A DNA stretch of 10,571 nucleotides from Bacteroidota bacterium (GTDB lineage: Bacteria; Bacteroidota; Bacteroidia; Chitinophagales; Chitinophagaceae): positions 1-10,571 of the forward strand of contig CANHJA010000069.1 in assembly GCA_947460795.1 (NCBI GenBank), written 5' to 3'. The notes beneath the pieces were generated by a model. The model ran no database searches. It was not told the origin of the DNA and saw only the letters and a list, made by a program, of their open reading frames with translations. Made by a program: the position numbers and the translations under genes. Each line of letters starts with the position of its first letter. The first letter of the stretch is position 1. Of this stretch, positions 1 through 8,100 are shown piece by piece.

Positions 1-390
1 ATGCATGGATTTTTATGGAATTTACATGAAGATCATCATGTAGGGAAACCTGGTTTTTTTGAAAAAAATGATTCCTTTTTTTTAATATTCGCCATTCCTG
101 GTTCTTTGTGTTCTATATATGGAGCTTTGCATAATTATAGTTTTGTATTTTTTATTGGTTTGGGAATTACTTTATATGGTTTGGCTTATTTTTTAGTTCA
201 TGAAATATTTATTCATCAACGATTTAAAGTTTTCAAAAATGCAAATAACACCTATTTACTTGCTCTCAGAAGAGCCCACAAAATACATCACAAACATTTA
301 GGTAAAGAAGATGGAGAATGCTTTGGAATGTTAATTGTACCTTTCAAATATTTTGTTGAAGCTAGAAAATTGGCTAAAAACAAATCATAA
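1..390 (+). CDS. crtZ: Beta-carotene hydroxylase CrtZ, 5'-truncated by window edge
   Basis: Carotenoid 3,3'-hydroxylase of the membrane di-iron fatty-acid-hydroxylase superfamily; the family converts beta-carotene through cryptoxanthin to zeaxanthin in the cytoplasmic membrane. Visible are the histidine clusters expected for the di-iron site: LHEDHH (H9, H12, H13), HEIFIH (H67, H72) and the RAHKIHH block (H93, H96, H97), with hydrophobic segments at about 27-40 and 48-66. The methionine at position 1 is almost certainly internal: family members have roughly 25-30 residues before this point, including the first histidine of an HKYxMH motif, and the reading frame is open to the window edge. The intact protein would be about 155-160 residues. 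The stop lies 5 bases before the lycopene cyclase gene, so the two are probably cotranscribed, and this neighbour supports CrtZ over a generic sterol desaturase. Several long T and A runs occur, but the frame is intact. Confidence 0.9.
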   Translation: MHGFLWNLHEDHHVGKPGFFEKNDSFFLIFAIPGSLCSIYGALHNYSFVFFIGLGITLYGLAYFLVHEIFIHQRFKVFKNANNTYLLALRRAHKIHHKHLGKEDGECFGMLIVPFKYFVEARKLAKNKS

Positions 391-395
391 CATCG

Positions 396-1085
396 ATGCA
401 ACATCTCTATTTTTACATATTATTTTTTTCAGTTTTATTCCCATTTATTTTTAGCTTTCATCCTAAAATAGCTTTTTATAAAACTTGGAAATATCTATTT
501 CCTGCAATGTTAATTACAGCTTTTGTATTTGTTGCTTGGGATATTTATTTTACGAAAGAAAAAGTTTGGGGATTCAACAAAGAATATATTTTAAACATTT
601 ATTTTTTCAACCTTCCAATTGAGGAAGTCTTATTTTTTCTTTGCATCCCTTTTTCGAGTATTTTCATTTATCATATTATAGAACAATTTCCTTCAACTAA
701 TTTAATTACGAAATCACACAATAAGATCACCTTTTTTTTATTGCTATTTTTATTGATTTTAGGCATTTTCAATATACAAAAAGCCTATACAGCTACTACG
801 TTTATTTCTTTATTTTTATTTTTAGGCATTTTAAAATTTGTTTTTAATGCACCTTACTTAGGTAAATTTTATTATGCTTACTTGTATATTTTAATTCCTT
901 TTTTAATTGTAAATGGTATTTTAACCGGAAGTTTTATTAAGGATGAAGTAGTATGGTATGACGACCTAGAAAACTTAGGCTTACGAATATTTACCATTCC
1001 TATTGAAGATGCTTTTTATGGCATGCTTCTTTTAATTTTGAGTATTAGTATTTATGAATATTTGAGAAATAAGAAATTTTATTAA
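396..1085 (+). CDS. crtYcd: Lycopene cyclase, CrtYc/CrtYd-type membrane protein
   Basis: A 229-residue integral membrane protein of the lycopene cyclase domain family (the heterodimeric CrtYc/CrtYd cyclases of actinobacteria and myxobacteria, fused into one chain), unrelated to the flavin-dependent CrtY/CrtL cyclases. The family cyclises the ends of lycopene to give beta-carotene. About seven hydrophobic segments are visible, near residues 3-21, 33-50, 66-95, 111-127, 133-150, 160-179 and 205-222. Two internally related halves each carry the family's acidic signature: NLPIEEVLFF at 72-81 and TIPIEDAFYG at 200-209, each preceded by a tryptophan-containing region (W48/W58 and W187). The ATG is 5 bases after the crtZ stop, with no Shine-Dalgarno motif. 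Its product would feed the upstream hydroxylase. The last bases overlap the stop codon of the convergent surface-protein gene. Product specificity (one or two beta ends) cannot be read from sequence. Confidence 0.88.
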   Translation: MQHLYFYILFFSVLFPFIFSFHPKIAFYKTWKYLFPAMLITAFVFVAWDIYFTKEKVWGFNKEYILNIYFFNLPIEEVLFFLCIPFSSIFIYHIIEQFPSTNLITKSHNKITFFLLLFLLILGIFNIQKAYTATTFISLFLFLGILKFVFNAPYLGKFYYAYLYILIPFLIVNGILTGSFIKDEVVWYDDLENLGLRIFTIPIEDAFYGMLLLILSISIYEYLRNKKFY

Positions 1086-4000
1086 CGGAGTAAATTGATA
1101 TCGCCCGAAATAATTTTATCTTCTTTGCTATCAAAACAGTTCGTTTTTATTAAATAATAATACGTGCCTATATCACAAGTATTCCCGTTAAATTCACCAT
1201 CCCAATATTTATTCATATTATTTGTTTCAAATACTTTTTGTCCATATCGATTGAATACTTGAAAAATATATTTATCAAATTTAACTTGATTAAACGTTGG
1301 CTTAAATACATCATTTTTACCATCCCCATTTGGACTAAATGCATTGGGAACAAAAATTGAACCGCAACAATTGACATAATAAAGCGTAACCGAATCATAA
1401 TTTACACAGTTATTTGCATCAACCCCTTTTAAATAAACAGTAATTGGAGTTCTTTCAATTGAGTAATTTATAGGATTTTGACTTCCTATTAAACGATTCA
1501 TATCTGGTGTATACCAATAATAATTAGTTGCGCCTGTAGCAGATAATTGTATGGTATCATATTTACATAATTCTCTATTCGTGAATGACAATGATACATT
1601 GGGCAATAATTTCATGTCCACATTTATCGTATCTTTCGCATAACAATAATAATCATTGGTTACACGTACTATATATTGTCCAGTATTATAAATTGTAATT
1701 CGATCGGTTGTATCACCTGTATTCCATAAATAATTTTTGAATTTTTTTACAAAAAGTAAAACTGAATCCCCTTGACAAAAAGTTGTATCTCCTAAAATTC
1801 TTGGATTCAAATTATTAGTAAATTTCAAAGTGGTTCTTTTAACAGAATCGCAACCATAAATTGTGCTGAAGGTATCTTTATAAATTCCGTTTGTAGATTG
1901 CCATGCTTTGCCAACAAAAAGAGAATCTCCAATACATAAATTTATTGCCGTATCTACAACATATATTGGATGAACAATGATATTTAAAGTAAGTACACTG
2001 TCACATCCTAGTGAGTTTGTAAATGTATCAATAAACGTACCGGATGTGGAATGTCCTAAATAAGTTTCACCTGAACACATTTCATAATTGTATGTAAAAC
2101 TTGAATTTTTCTTTACAAACAATTTCAATGTGCGCGTGCTATCACAACCATTGCTGTTAATAAAATTATCTACATAAATTCCAGTAGTTGTATAACCAAA
2201 TTTATTTTGACCTTCACAAATAGTATCTAAAATAGTACTCGCTGTTGGCACATTTACAATTAAATTAATTTTTCTTATACTGTCGCATCCATTCGCATTG
2301 ACAAATGTATCTAAATATGTTCCGGTAGTATTGTAGCCTAAATAAGTTGTTGGGAAACAAACAGATTGATTGATAGTTGAATAGGTAATTGGTTTTACTA
2401 TAAGCGTCAATTTCCTTACGCTATCGCAACCATTGATATTTAAAAATGAATCAATGTGAATTCCTGCGGTGGTATAACCTAAATAGCTTTGACCCTGACA
2501 AATTGTTTGAGTTAAATTTGTGGTTGATTGTGGATTTACAGTTAAATTAATGGTTCGTATGCTATCACATCCATTGCTATTTTGCAGGGTATCTTTATAT
2601 GTACCCGCATTTGTATATCCTAGATAATTTTGTCCTTGACAAATCGATTTGTTTATTGTAGAAGTTAAATAGGGAGTAACTGTTAAATTGAGTATTCGAA
2701 TGCTATCACAACCAAAAATCGTTTGAAAAGTATCAGAATAAATGCCTGCTGTATTGTATCCCATATAGCTTTGACCTTGACAAATAATCTTAGAAACTGA
2801 ATTTGTATAAGTAGGATTTACTACTAGATTGATTGTTCGTATGCTGTCACAATTATACATATTCTGGAACGTATCTTTATAAATTCCTGTTGAAGTATAC
2901 CCTAAAAAATTTTGACCTAAGCAAATGGATTTATTAATTATCGTATCTTTTCGAGGACGAATAGTTAAATTAATTGTTCTTTTGGTTTTACAACCAACTG
3001 AATTTGTGAGTGTATCAATATAGGTTCCAGATGTGTTGTACCCTAAATAATTTTGACCAAAACAAAGGGTTTGATTGATAATTGATGTCAAAATAGGATT
3101 CACAGTTAAAACTAATGTTCTAATACTATCACAACCATTACTGTTTACTAATGTATCAATGTAAGTGCCAGAATTGCTATAACCTAAAAAACTTTGTCCA
3201 TAACAAATAGACTGATTTGTTGTAGAATTGGTTTTTGGTTTCACTGTTAGATTCACAGTTAGAATACTATCACAACCATTTACATTTTGAAATGTATCAA
3301 TGTAAGTACCTGTTAAAAAATGATTTAAAAAAGTATCCCCCTGGCAAATCGTTTGATTAATAGAAGTAAGTGAAATTTGATTGACAATTAAATTAATTTT
3401 TCTTATGCTGTCGCAACCTCTGCTATTTTGAAATGTATCAATAAAACTTCCCGTAATTGAGTAGCCTAAAAAAGATTCTCCGGTACAAATCGTTTTATTA
3501 ATTATAGTATCACTTTCAGGCAATACCACTAAATGCAATGTCCTAAAGCTATCACAACCATTTGTTCCTTGTAACGTATCAATAAATGTTCCTGAGGTTG
3601 TATAGCCTAAAGAAGATTGATTATAACAAACAGTATCATATAAATTACTAAAAGTAGGATTGGTAATAATAAAACTACCCGATAAAGTATCGGAGCATCC
3701 ATATCCAGGAAATGGAGTTAATACAAGATGATAACTGGTATTAGATGCTGGGGTATTGATTACAACATTTTGACCATTTGCCAAAATATTTACATAATTT
3801 GAATCATACCAAGTATATGTTTGAAAACCTGGAGGTGCATTTAAATTTTGTGTGGGTTGATTGCTACAAACTACATTTGAAATTTGAAATAATGCACAAG
3901 CTAAATCAATGTATCCATAACCATAATGAGCCCCTTGATCACAATCTCCTGTTGCAAAACTCACAATAACTGTTTTGCCAGCCATTCCTGATAAATCCAA

Positions 4001-4543
4001 ACTGGCAGTGGCCCATGAACGATAACATTTCCCACTAACACAAGTAAAACCTGGCAAATTAGAACCTGCTACATACGTATACTCTGTACATGGAACGGGA
4101 AGATTGGTGGCCGAGTCATACGCTTTTACTTCAAATCGTGGTTGATCTGCAGGAGTATGTCCCGGATCTTGAAACACTACTGCATATCTATAAATTAAAC
4201 TATAGTTATTTACTCCGGCTGGCACTTGCACATTATAGGTGGCTCTTTCTGCTTGTGAACCAGTAGATGTATTTCCTAATTTCAACGAGTAATTTCCACC
4301 TCCTGGGGCTAATACAGGGAATCCTCCTATCGGATCTAATGCAGGCCCACTTGTCAGTGTATGCCTTCCAACAGCCTGTCCTGCTGTTGGTGTAGAAATT
4401 GGACAACAACTTCCCCTAAAAAATTTCCAATAGCCATAGTTCCCATTTTCAAAATCAATATTGGGTGGGCAATAAACAGCCTGTGACTTTGACAATTGAA
4501 AAATAAATAGAAATAGAATGGAGAGTGTAAATTTCATTTTCAT
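1082..4543 (-). CDS. Type IX-secreted repeat protein with gliding-motility C-terminal domain (putative surface adhesin)
   Basis: An 1153-residue modular exported protein. Residues 1-20 form a signal peptide (hydrophobic core from about 5 to 16, likely cleaved before Q21). Residues 22-220 are an N-terminal module rich in Gly, Tyr and Cys, with the DFENGNYGYW stretch often seen at the start of Bacteroidota surface proteins. An Ig-like stretch follows to about 296. Twelve 47-residue repeats run from 297 to 860 and a divergent 51-residue thirteenth from 861 to 911. Two Ig/PKD-like stretches follow (about 912-980 and 981-1056). The end (1063-1153) is a gliding-motility-associated type B C-terminal domain, recognisable by FVPNAFSPNGDGKNDVF, the FNRYGQKVF segment and YWDGEFNG. 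Such domains direct export and cell attachment by the type IX secretion system. The ATG directly abuts the stop of the upstream secreted-protein gene; a second ATG two codons on (M3) is an alternative start. An adhesin role is inferred from architecture; no enzymatic motif was seen. Confidence 0.9.
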   Translation of the reverse strand: MKMKFTLSILFLFIFQLSKSQAVYCPPNIDFENGNYGYWKFFRGSCCPISTPTAGQAVGRHTLTSGPALDPIGGFPVLAPGGGNYSLKLGNTSTGSQAERATYNVQVPAGVNNYSLIYRYAVVFQDPGHTPADQPRFEVKAYDSATNLPVPCTEYTYVAGSNLPGFTCVSGKCYRSWATASLDLSGMAGKTVIVSFATGDCDQGAHYGYGYIDLACALFQISNVVCSNQPTQNLNAPPGFQTYTWYDSNYVNILANGQNVVINTPASNTSYHLVLTPFPGYGCSDTLSGSFIITNPTFSNLYDTVCYNQSSLGYTTSGTFIDTLQGTNGCDSFRTLHLVVLPESDTIINKTICTGESFLGYSITGSFIDTFQNSRGCDSIRKINLIVNQISLTSINQTICQGDTFLNHFLTGTYIDTFQNVNGCDSILTVNLTVKPKTNSTTNQSICYGQSFLGYSNSGTYIDTLVNSNGCDSIRTLVLTVNPILTSIINQTLCFGQNYLGYNTSGTYIDTLTNSVGCKTKRTINLTIRPRKDTIINKSICLGQNFLGYTSTGIYKDTFQNMYNCDSIRTINLVVNPTYTNSVSKIICQGQSYMGYNTAGIYSDTFQTIFGCDSIRILNLTVTPYLTSTINKSICQGQNYLGYTNAGTYKDTLQNSNGCDSIRTINLTVNPQSTTNLTQTICQGQSYLGYTTAGIHIDSFLNINGCDSVRKLTLIVKPITYSTINQSVCFPTTYLGYNTTGTYLDTFVNANGCDSIRKINLIVNVPTASTILDTICEGQNKFGYTTTGIYVDNFINSNGCDSTRTLKLFVKKNSSFTYNYEMCSGETYLGHSTSGTFIDTFTNSLGCDSVLTLNIIVHPIYVVDTAINLCIGDSLFVGKAWQSTNGIYKDTFSTIYGCDSVKRTTLKFTNNLNPRILGDTTFCQGDSVLLFVKKFKNYLWNTGDTTDRITIYNTGQYIVRVTNDYYCYAKDTINVDMKLLPNVSLSFTNRELCKYDTIQLSATGATNYYWYTPDMNRLIGSQNPINYSIERTPITVYLKGVDANNCVNYDSVTLYYVNCCGSIFVPNAFSPNGDGKNDVFKPTFNQVKFDKYIFQVFNRYGQKVFETNNMNKYWDGEFNGNTCDIGTYYYLIKTNCFDSKEDKIISGDINLLR
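1811..3655 (-). repeat. Thirteen tandem 47-residue (141-bp) coding repeats with paired cysteines
   Basis: Residues 297-911 of the surface protein. Twelve consecutive units are exactly 47 residues with no insertion or deletion; the thirteenth is 51. Each unit has a Cys at place 10 (usually within IC-x-G), an aromatic/LGY at 15-18, TxGxYxDTF around 21-28, GCDS with a second Cys at 34, and a closing beta-strand-like NLTVxP. Exceptions: unit 5 has GCKT instead of GCDS, unit 6 has NCDS, and unit 10 has CFP after its first Cys. All thirteen keep both cysteines, which suggests one intra-unit disulphide each in the extracellular protein (inference). At DNA level the units are clearly diverged, so this is an old array held by selection rather than a recent expansion. 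Confidence 0.92.
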
Positions 4544-5026
4544 TTATTTTAGATTTTCTACTGCAATATTTTTAAATTTTCCTTCTATAGTTTTGTCATC
4601 TGCAATTATATAAAATTTTGCATCCATTTTCCCATCTTCTAATTTCAACAGCTTGATGATTCCATTGGGAGTTTCTTTCAATGCCAATGAATTCAATGTT
4701 GCTAATTTTCCGTATTCATCATACCAATTAGCTTGAATGTAACTGGAGCAGTCTTTATTTTTTTTAGTATCGCATGCATTAAAACGATAGTTTTCAATTT
4801 CTTTTCCAACAATACAAATTTTCATTTGATCATATAAATTAGCTTTATTTTTTGAAGGGACAGAAATATTGACCGTGATCATCCCTTTAGCATAGAATGC
4901 CTTAATAGACACTTCGGGTGTTAATTGTTCATAATGGTAGTTCGTGCCATTAAAAAAAAAGGAAGATTCCTGGCTGTAAGCTGAAAAATAAAATAAATTG
5001 ATTAGAAGAAATAATAAATATCTCAT
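4544..5026 (-). CDS. Secreted protein of unknown function, upstream partner of the repeat protein
   Basis: A 160-residue protein I do not recognise. Residues 1-18 are a clear signal peptide (MRY, then a Leu/Phe-rich core, likely cleaved after AYS before Q19), with no lipobox cysteine, so the mature protein should be periplasmic or secreted rather than a lipoprotein. The mature part alternates short hydrophobic and polar stretches consistent with a beta-rich fold, and has three cysteines (C71, C85, C93), two of them in a Lys/Asp-rich loop at about 84-94. No type IX C-terminal sorting domain and no transmembrane helix are seen. It is first in a two-gene unit: its TAA is followed directly by the ATG of the repeat protein, so the two are almost certainly cotranscribed and perhaps translationally coupled. 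A candidate promoter lies just upstream. It does not look like a PorP/SprF outer-membrane partner, the kind often found beside type B domain proteins. Confidence 0.85.
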   Translation of the reverse strand: MRYLLFLLINLFYFSAYSQESSFFFNGTNYHYEQLTPEVSIKAFYAKGMITVNISVPSKNKANLYDQMKICIVGKEIENYRFNACDTKKNKDCSSYIQANWYDEYGKLATLNSLALKETPNGIIKLLKLEDGKMDAKFYIIADDKTIEGKFKNIAVENLK

Positions 5027-5043
5027 ATTTTGTAAAATAAACT

Positions 5044-5051
5044 CAAATGTA
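5044..5051 (-). promoter_or_regulatory. Bacteroidota -7 promoter element (TACATTTG) for the two-gene secreted-protein unit
   Basis: Read on the minus strand, TACATTTG matches the Bacteroidota consensus TAnnTTTG exactly. Transcription would start near 5040 and give a leader of about 14 nt before the ATG at 5026. No clear TTG -33 element is seen at the usual 17-23 base distance (a TTG occurs about 27 bases upstream), so the call rests on the -7 element and its position between the rpoC terminator and the gene. Confidence 0.5.
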
Positions 5052-5124
5052 CGTTAAATATTCTATTAGATTGTTTATCAACTCTTTATTTGATTGAAAA
5101 TTACTATAACATATAACAATCATT

Positions 5125-5154
5125 AAAAAAGCCGTTTCAAATGAAACGGCTTTT
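5125..5154 (-). terminator. Intrinsic terminator of rpoC
   Basis: The arms GCCGTTTC (5131-5138) and GAAACGGC (5143-5150) form a perfect 8-bp stem with a 4-base loop. On the minus strand the stem is followed by six T (complement of 5125-5130). It lies about 24 bases past the rpoC stop, so it ends the rpoC transcript and insulates the secreted-protein unit downstream. The plus strand also has TTTTATTTTT after the stem, so the hairpin could act in both directions. Confidence 0.9.
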
Positions 5155-5174
5155 ATTTTTATTATAAGAATATA

Positions 5175-8100
5175 CTATTCTTCATCATCAAATTGAAGTA
5201 ACTCACGAGAGTTTTGTAAGATTTCATATTCATCTTTACTACCTACAATTACATTATCAAAGTCTTTCATACCTGTACCTGCAGGAATTAAGTTACCTGT
5301 GATAACGTTTTCTTTCAAGCCCCACATAAAGTCAGTTTTACCTGCAATTGCAGCTTGACTTAATACTTTTGTAGTTTCTTGGAATGATGCAGCTGAAATC
5401 CATGAGAACGTACCCAATGACGCTTTCGTAATCCCTAATAAATTAGGACTAGAAGTAGCCGGTTGTGCATTTCTATATTGAACTAACGTTTTGTCGTTTC
5501 TACGCAACAATGAATTTTCTTCTCTTATTTCACGTAAATTAGAAATTTGTCCAGCATGTAATTTTTCTGAATTGCCAGCATCTGTAACAACTACTTTATC
5601 AAAAATCCAATCATTTTCATCTTGGAATTCTAATTTATCTACGATATCTCCTTCAAGGAATTTAGTATCTCCAGCATCTTCAATGGTTACTTTACGCATC
5701 ATTTGGCGAACAATCACCTCAACGTGTTTATCATTGATTTTCACCCCTTGTAATCGATATACTTCTTGAATTTCATTCACCAAGTACTCTTGAACAGCAA
5801 ATGGCCCTTTAATTGATAAGATGTCTGAAGGCGTTATAGAACCATCACTTAATGGTGTTCCTGCTTTGATAAAATCACCTTCTTGAACAATGATATGTTT
5901 ACTTAATGGAACTAGATATTTCTTGATAATGCCATCTTTACTTTCGATGTTAATTTCACGATTTCCACGTTTTACACCACCAAATGAAACCACCCCATCA
6001 ATTTCTGCTACTACAGCAGGGTTTGAAGGATTACGTGCTTCAAATAATTCCGTTACACGAGGTAAACCTCCAGTAATATCTCGAGAACGACCCATTACAC
6101 GAGGAATTTTCACCAAAATATGACCACTTTGAATCGTATCTCCATCATTGATGATTAAATGCGATCCTACTGGAATATTATACATTTTGTTTTCTTTTCC
6201 TTCAATAATGATGGTAGGAATTTTTGTTCTATCTTTTGTTTCAATGATTACTTTTTCACGCAAACCTGATTGCTCATCCACCTCTTCTCTGAAGGTTATA
6301 CCTTCAATTACATTTTCAAAACGAACTTTACCAGCGATTTCAGCAATAATCACGGCATTGAAAGGATCCCAGCTACAAATCTCGTCTCCTTTTTTCAATT
6401 TTTGACCGTTTTTCACATTCAATGTAGCACCATAAGGTATTTCACTAGATACTAATACTACTCCTTCGTCGTTTACAATTCTCATTTCTCCCATACGAGT
6501 GATTACGATAACTGTTTCTTCTCCTGCTTTGTTTGTATATTTTGTAGTTCTAACGCTGTCAAATTCAATTTTACCATCAAATTTAGCAGACATGTGTGAG
6601 TCAATCGCTGAAGACGATGCAGCACCTCCCACGTGGAAAGTACGTAAAGTTAACTGTGTACCAGGCTCACCAATTGATTGTGCAGCTATGATACCTACAG
6701 CATCTCCTTTTTGCGCCATTTTGCCATTGGCTAAATTTAAGCCATAGCATTTTGAACATACTCCACGTTTACTTTCGCAAGTTAATACTGAACGAATTTC
6801 TACTGTATCGATGTCTGCTTTTTCAATAGCATCTGCAATGTCAATCGTAATTTCTTGACCCGCTTCAGCTAATAAATTACCTTGATAATCCGTTACATCA
6901 TGTAAAGATGTACGTCCTACTATTCTATCAAATAATGATTCTACAATATCTTCATTTTCTTTTAAAGCAGATGTTGCAATCCCTCTTAAAGTACCACAAT
7001 CTTCTTCACGAATAATTACATCTTGTGTTACATCCACTAAACGACGTGTAAGGTAACCAGCATCAGCCGTTTTCAAGGCGGTATCCGCTAACCCTTTACG
7101 AGCACCATGGGTAGAGATGAAATACTCCAATACATTCAATCCATCTTTGAAATTAGATAAGATTGGATTTTCAATAATCTCAGAACCTGTACTTCCTGAT
7201 TTACGTGGTTTAGCCATCAATCCTCTGATACCAGACAACTGTTTAATTTGTTGTTTACTACCACGAGCTCCAGAATCTAGCATCATATAAACTGAGTTAA
7301 ACCCTTGTTTATCGGCAGCCATTTCTTTAATCAACGTCTCAGTAACTTTTGTATCGGCACGAGACCAAATATCGATTATTTGATTATAACGCTCATTGTT
7401 TGTAATCAATCCCATGTTGTAGTTATCCCAAACTTCATCAACCTCACCTTTGGCAGTTTCCAACATTTTAGCTTTTAAATCTGGAATAATTAAATCCTCA
7501 GGGTTAAATGACAATCCTCCTTTGAAGGCGGTTCTAAATCCTAATGTTTTAATATCATCCAAAAACTTAACCGTTGTAGGGATATCAGTGTATTTGATAA
7601 CATCTCCAATGATTGTTCTTAAGGATTTTTTTGTTAATAATTCATTGATGAATCCTACTTTTTCTGGAGTGTTGATATTGAATAAAACACGTCCTACTGT
7701 AGTATCAATTAGTTTATTTACAATTGTACCATCTGCTTCACGAACATTTGCTTTCACTTTAATCCAAGCATGTAAATCTGCTTTTCCTTCGTTGTTTGCA
7801 ATTACTACCTCTTCTGCACTGTAGAAACATAAACCTTCTCCTTTAATAGGATCGTTTGGTAAATTTTTCTTCCCTTTAGAAATATAATACAATCCTAAAA
7901 CCATGTCCTGAGAAGGAAGAGTAATTGGTGTACCATTTTGTGGATTCAAGATATTGTGTGAAGCCAACATTAATAATTGTGCCTCCAAAATTGCTGCATT
8001 ACTCAATGGTAAATGCACCGCCATTTGGTCACCATCAAAATCCGCATTGAACGAAGAACAAACTAAAGGATGCAATTGAATTGCTTTTCCTTCAATTAAT

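Noticed and set aside
54..83. Runs of 7-8 T and 7 A in crtZ considered as phase-variation tracts
   Set aside because: The frame is intact across them, and such runs are common throughout this A/T-rich sequence; nothing suggests switching.
391..398. CATCGATG palindrome at the crtZ-lycopene cyclase junction
   Set aside because: A short palindrome overlapping a start codon in a cotranscribed pair; chance is the simplest explanation.
1213..1398. Minus-strand 61-codon frame inside the 3' end of the surface-protein gene
   Set aside because: It is an alternative frame of the conserved gliding-motility C-terminal domain.
1964..3655. Regular 141-bp periodicity considered as a CRISPR-like or satellite array
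   Set aside because: The period is a multiple of three, lies in one open frame, and encodes conserved protein units; there are no identical repeats with unique spacers.
3778..3969. Plus-strand 63-codon frame opposite the surface-protein gene
   Set aside because: It lies wholly antisense to the Ig-like region of a well-supported coding sequence, with low-complexity His/Asn-rich content.
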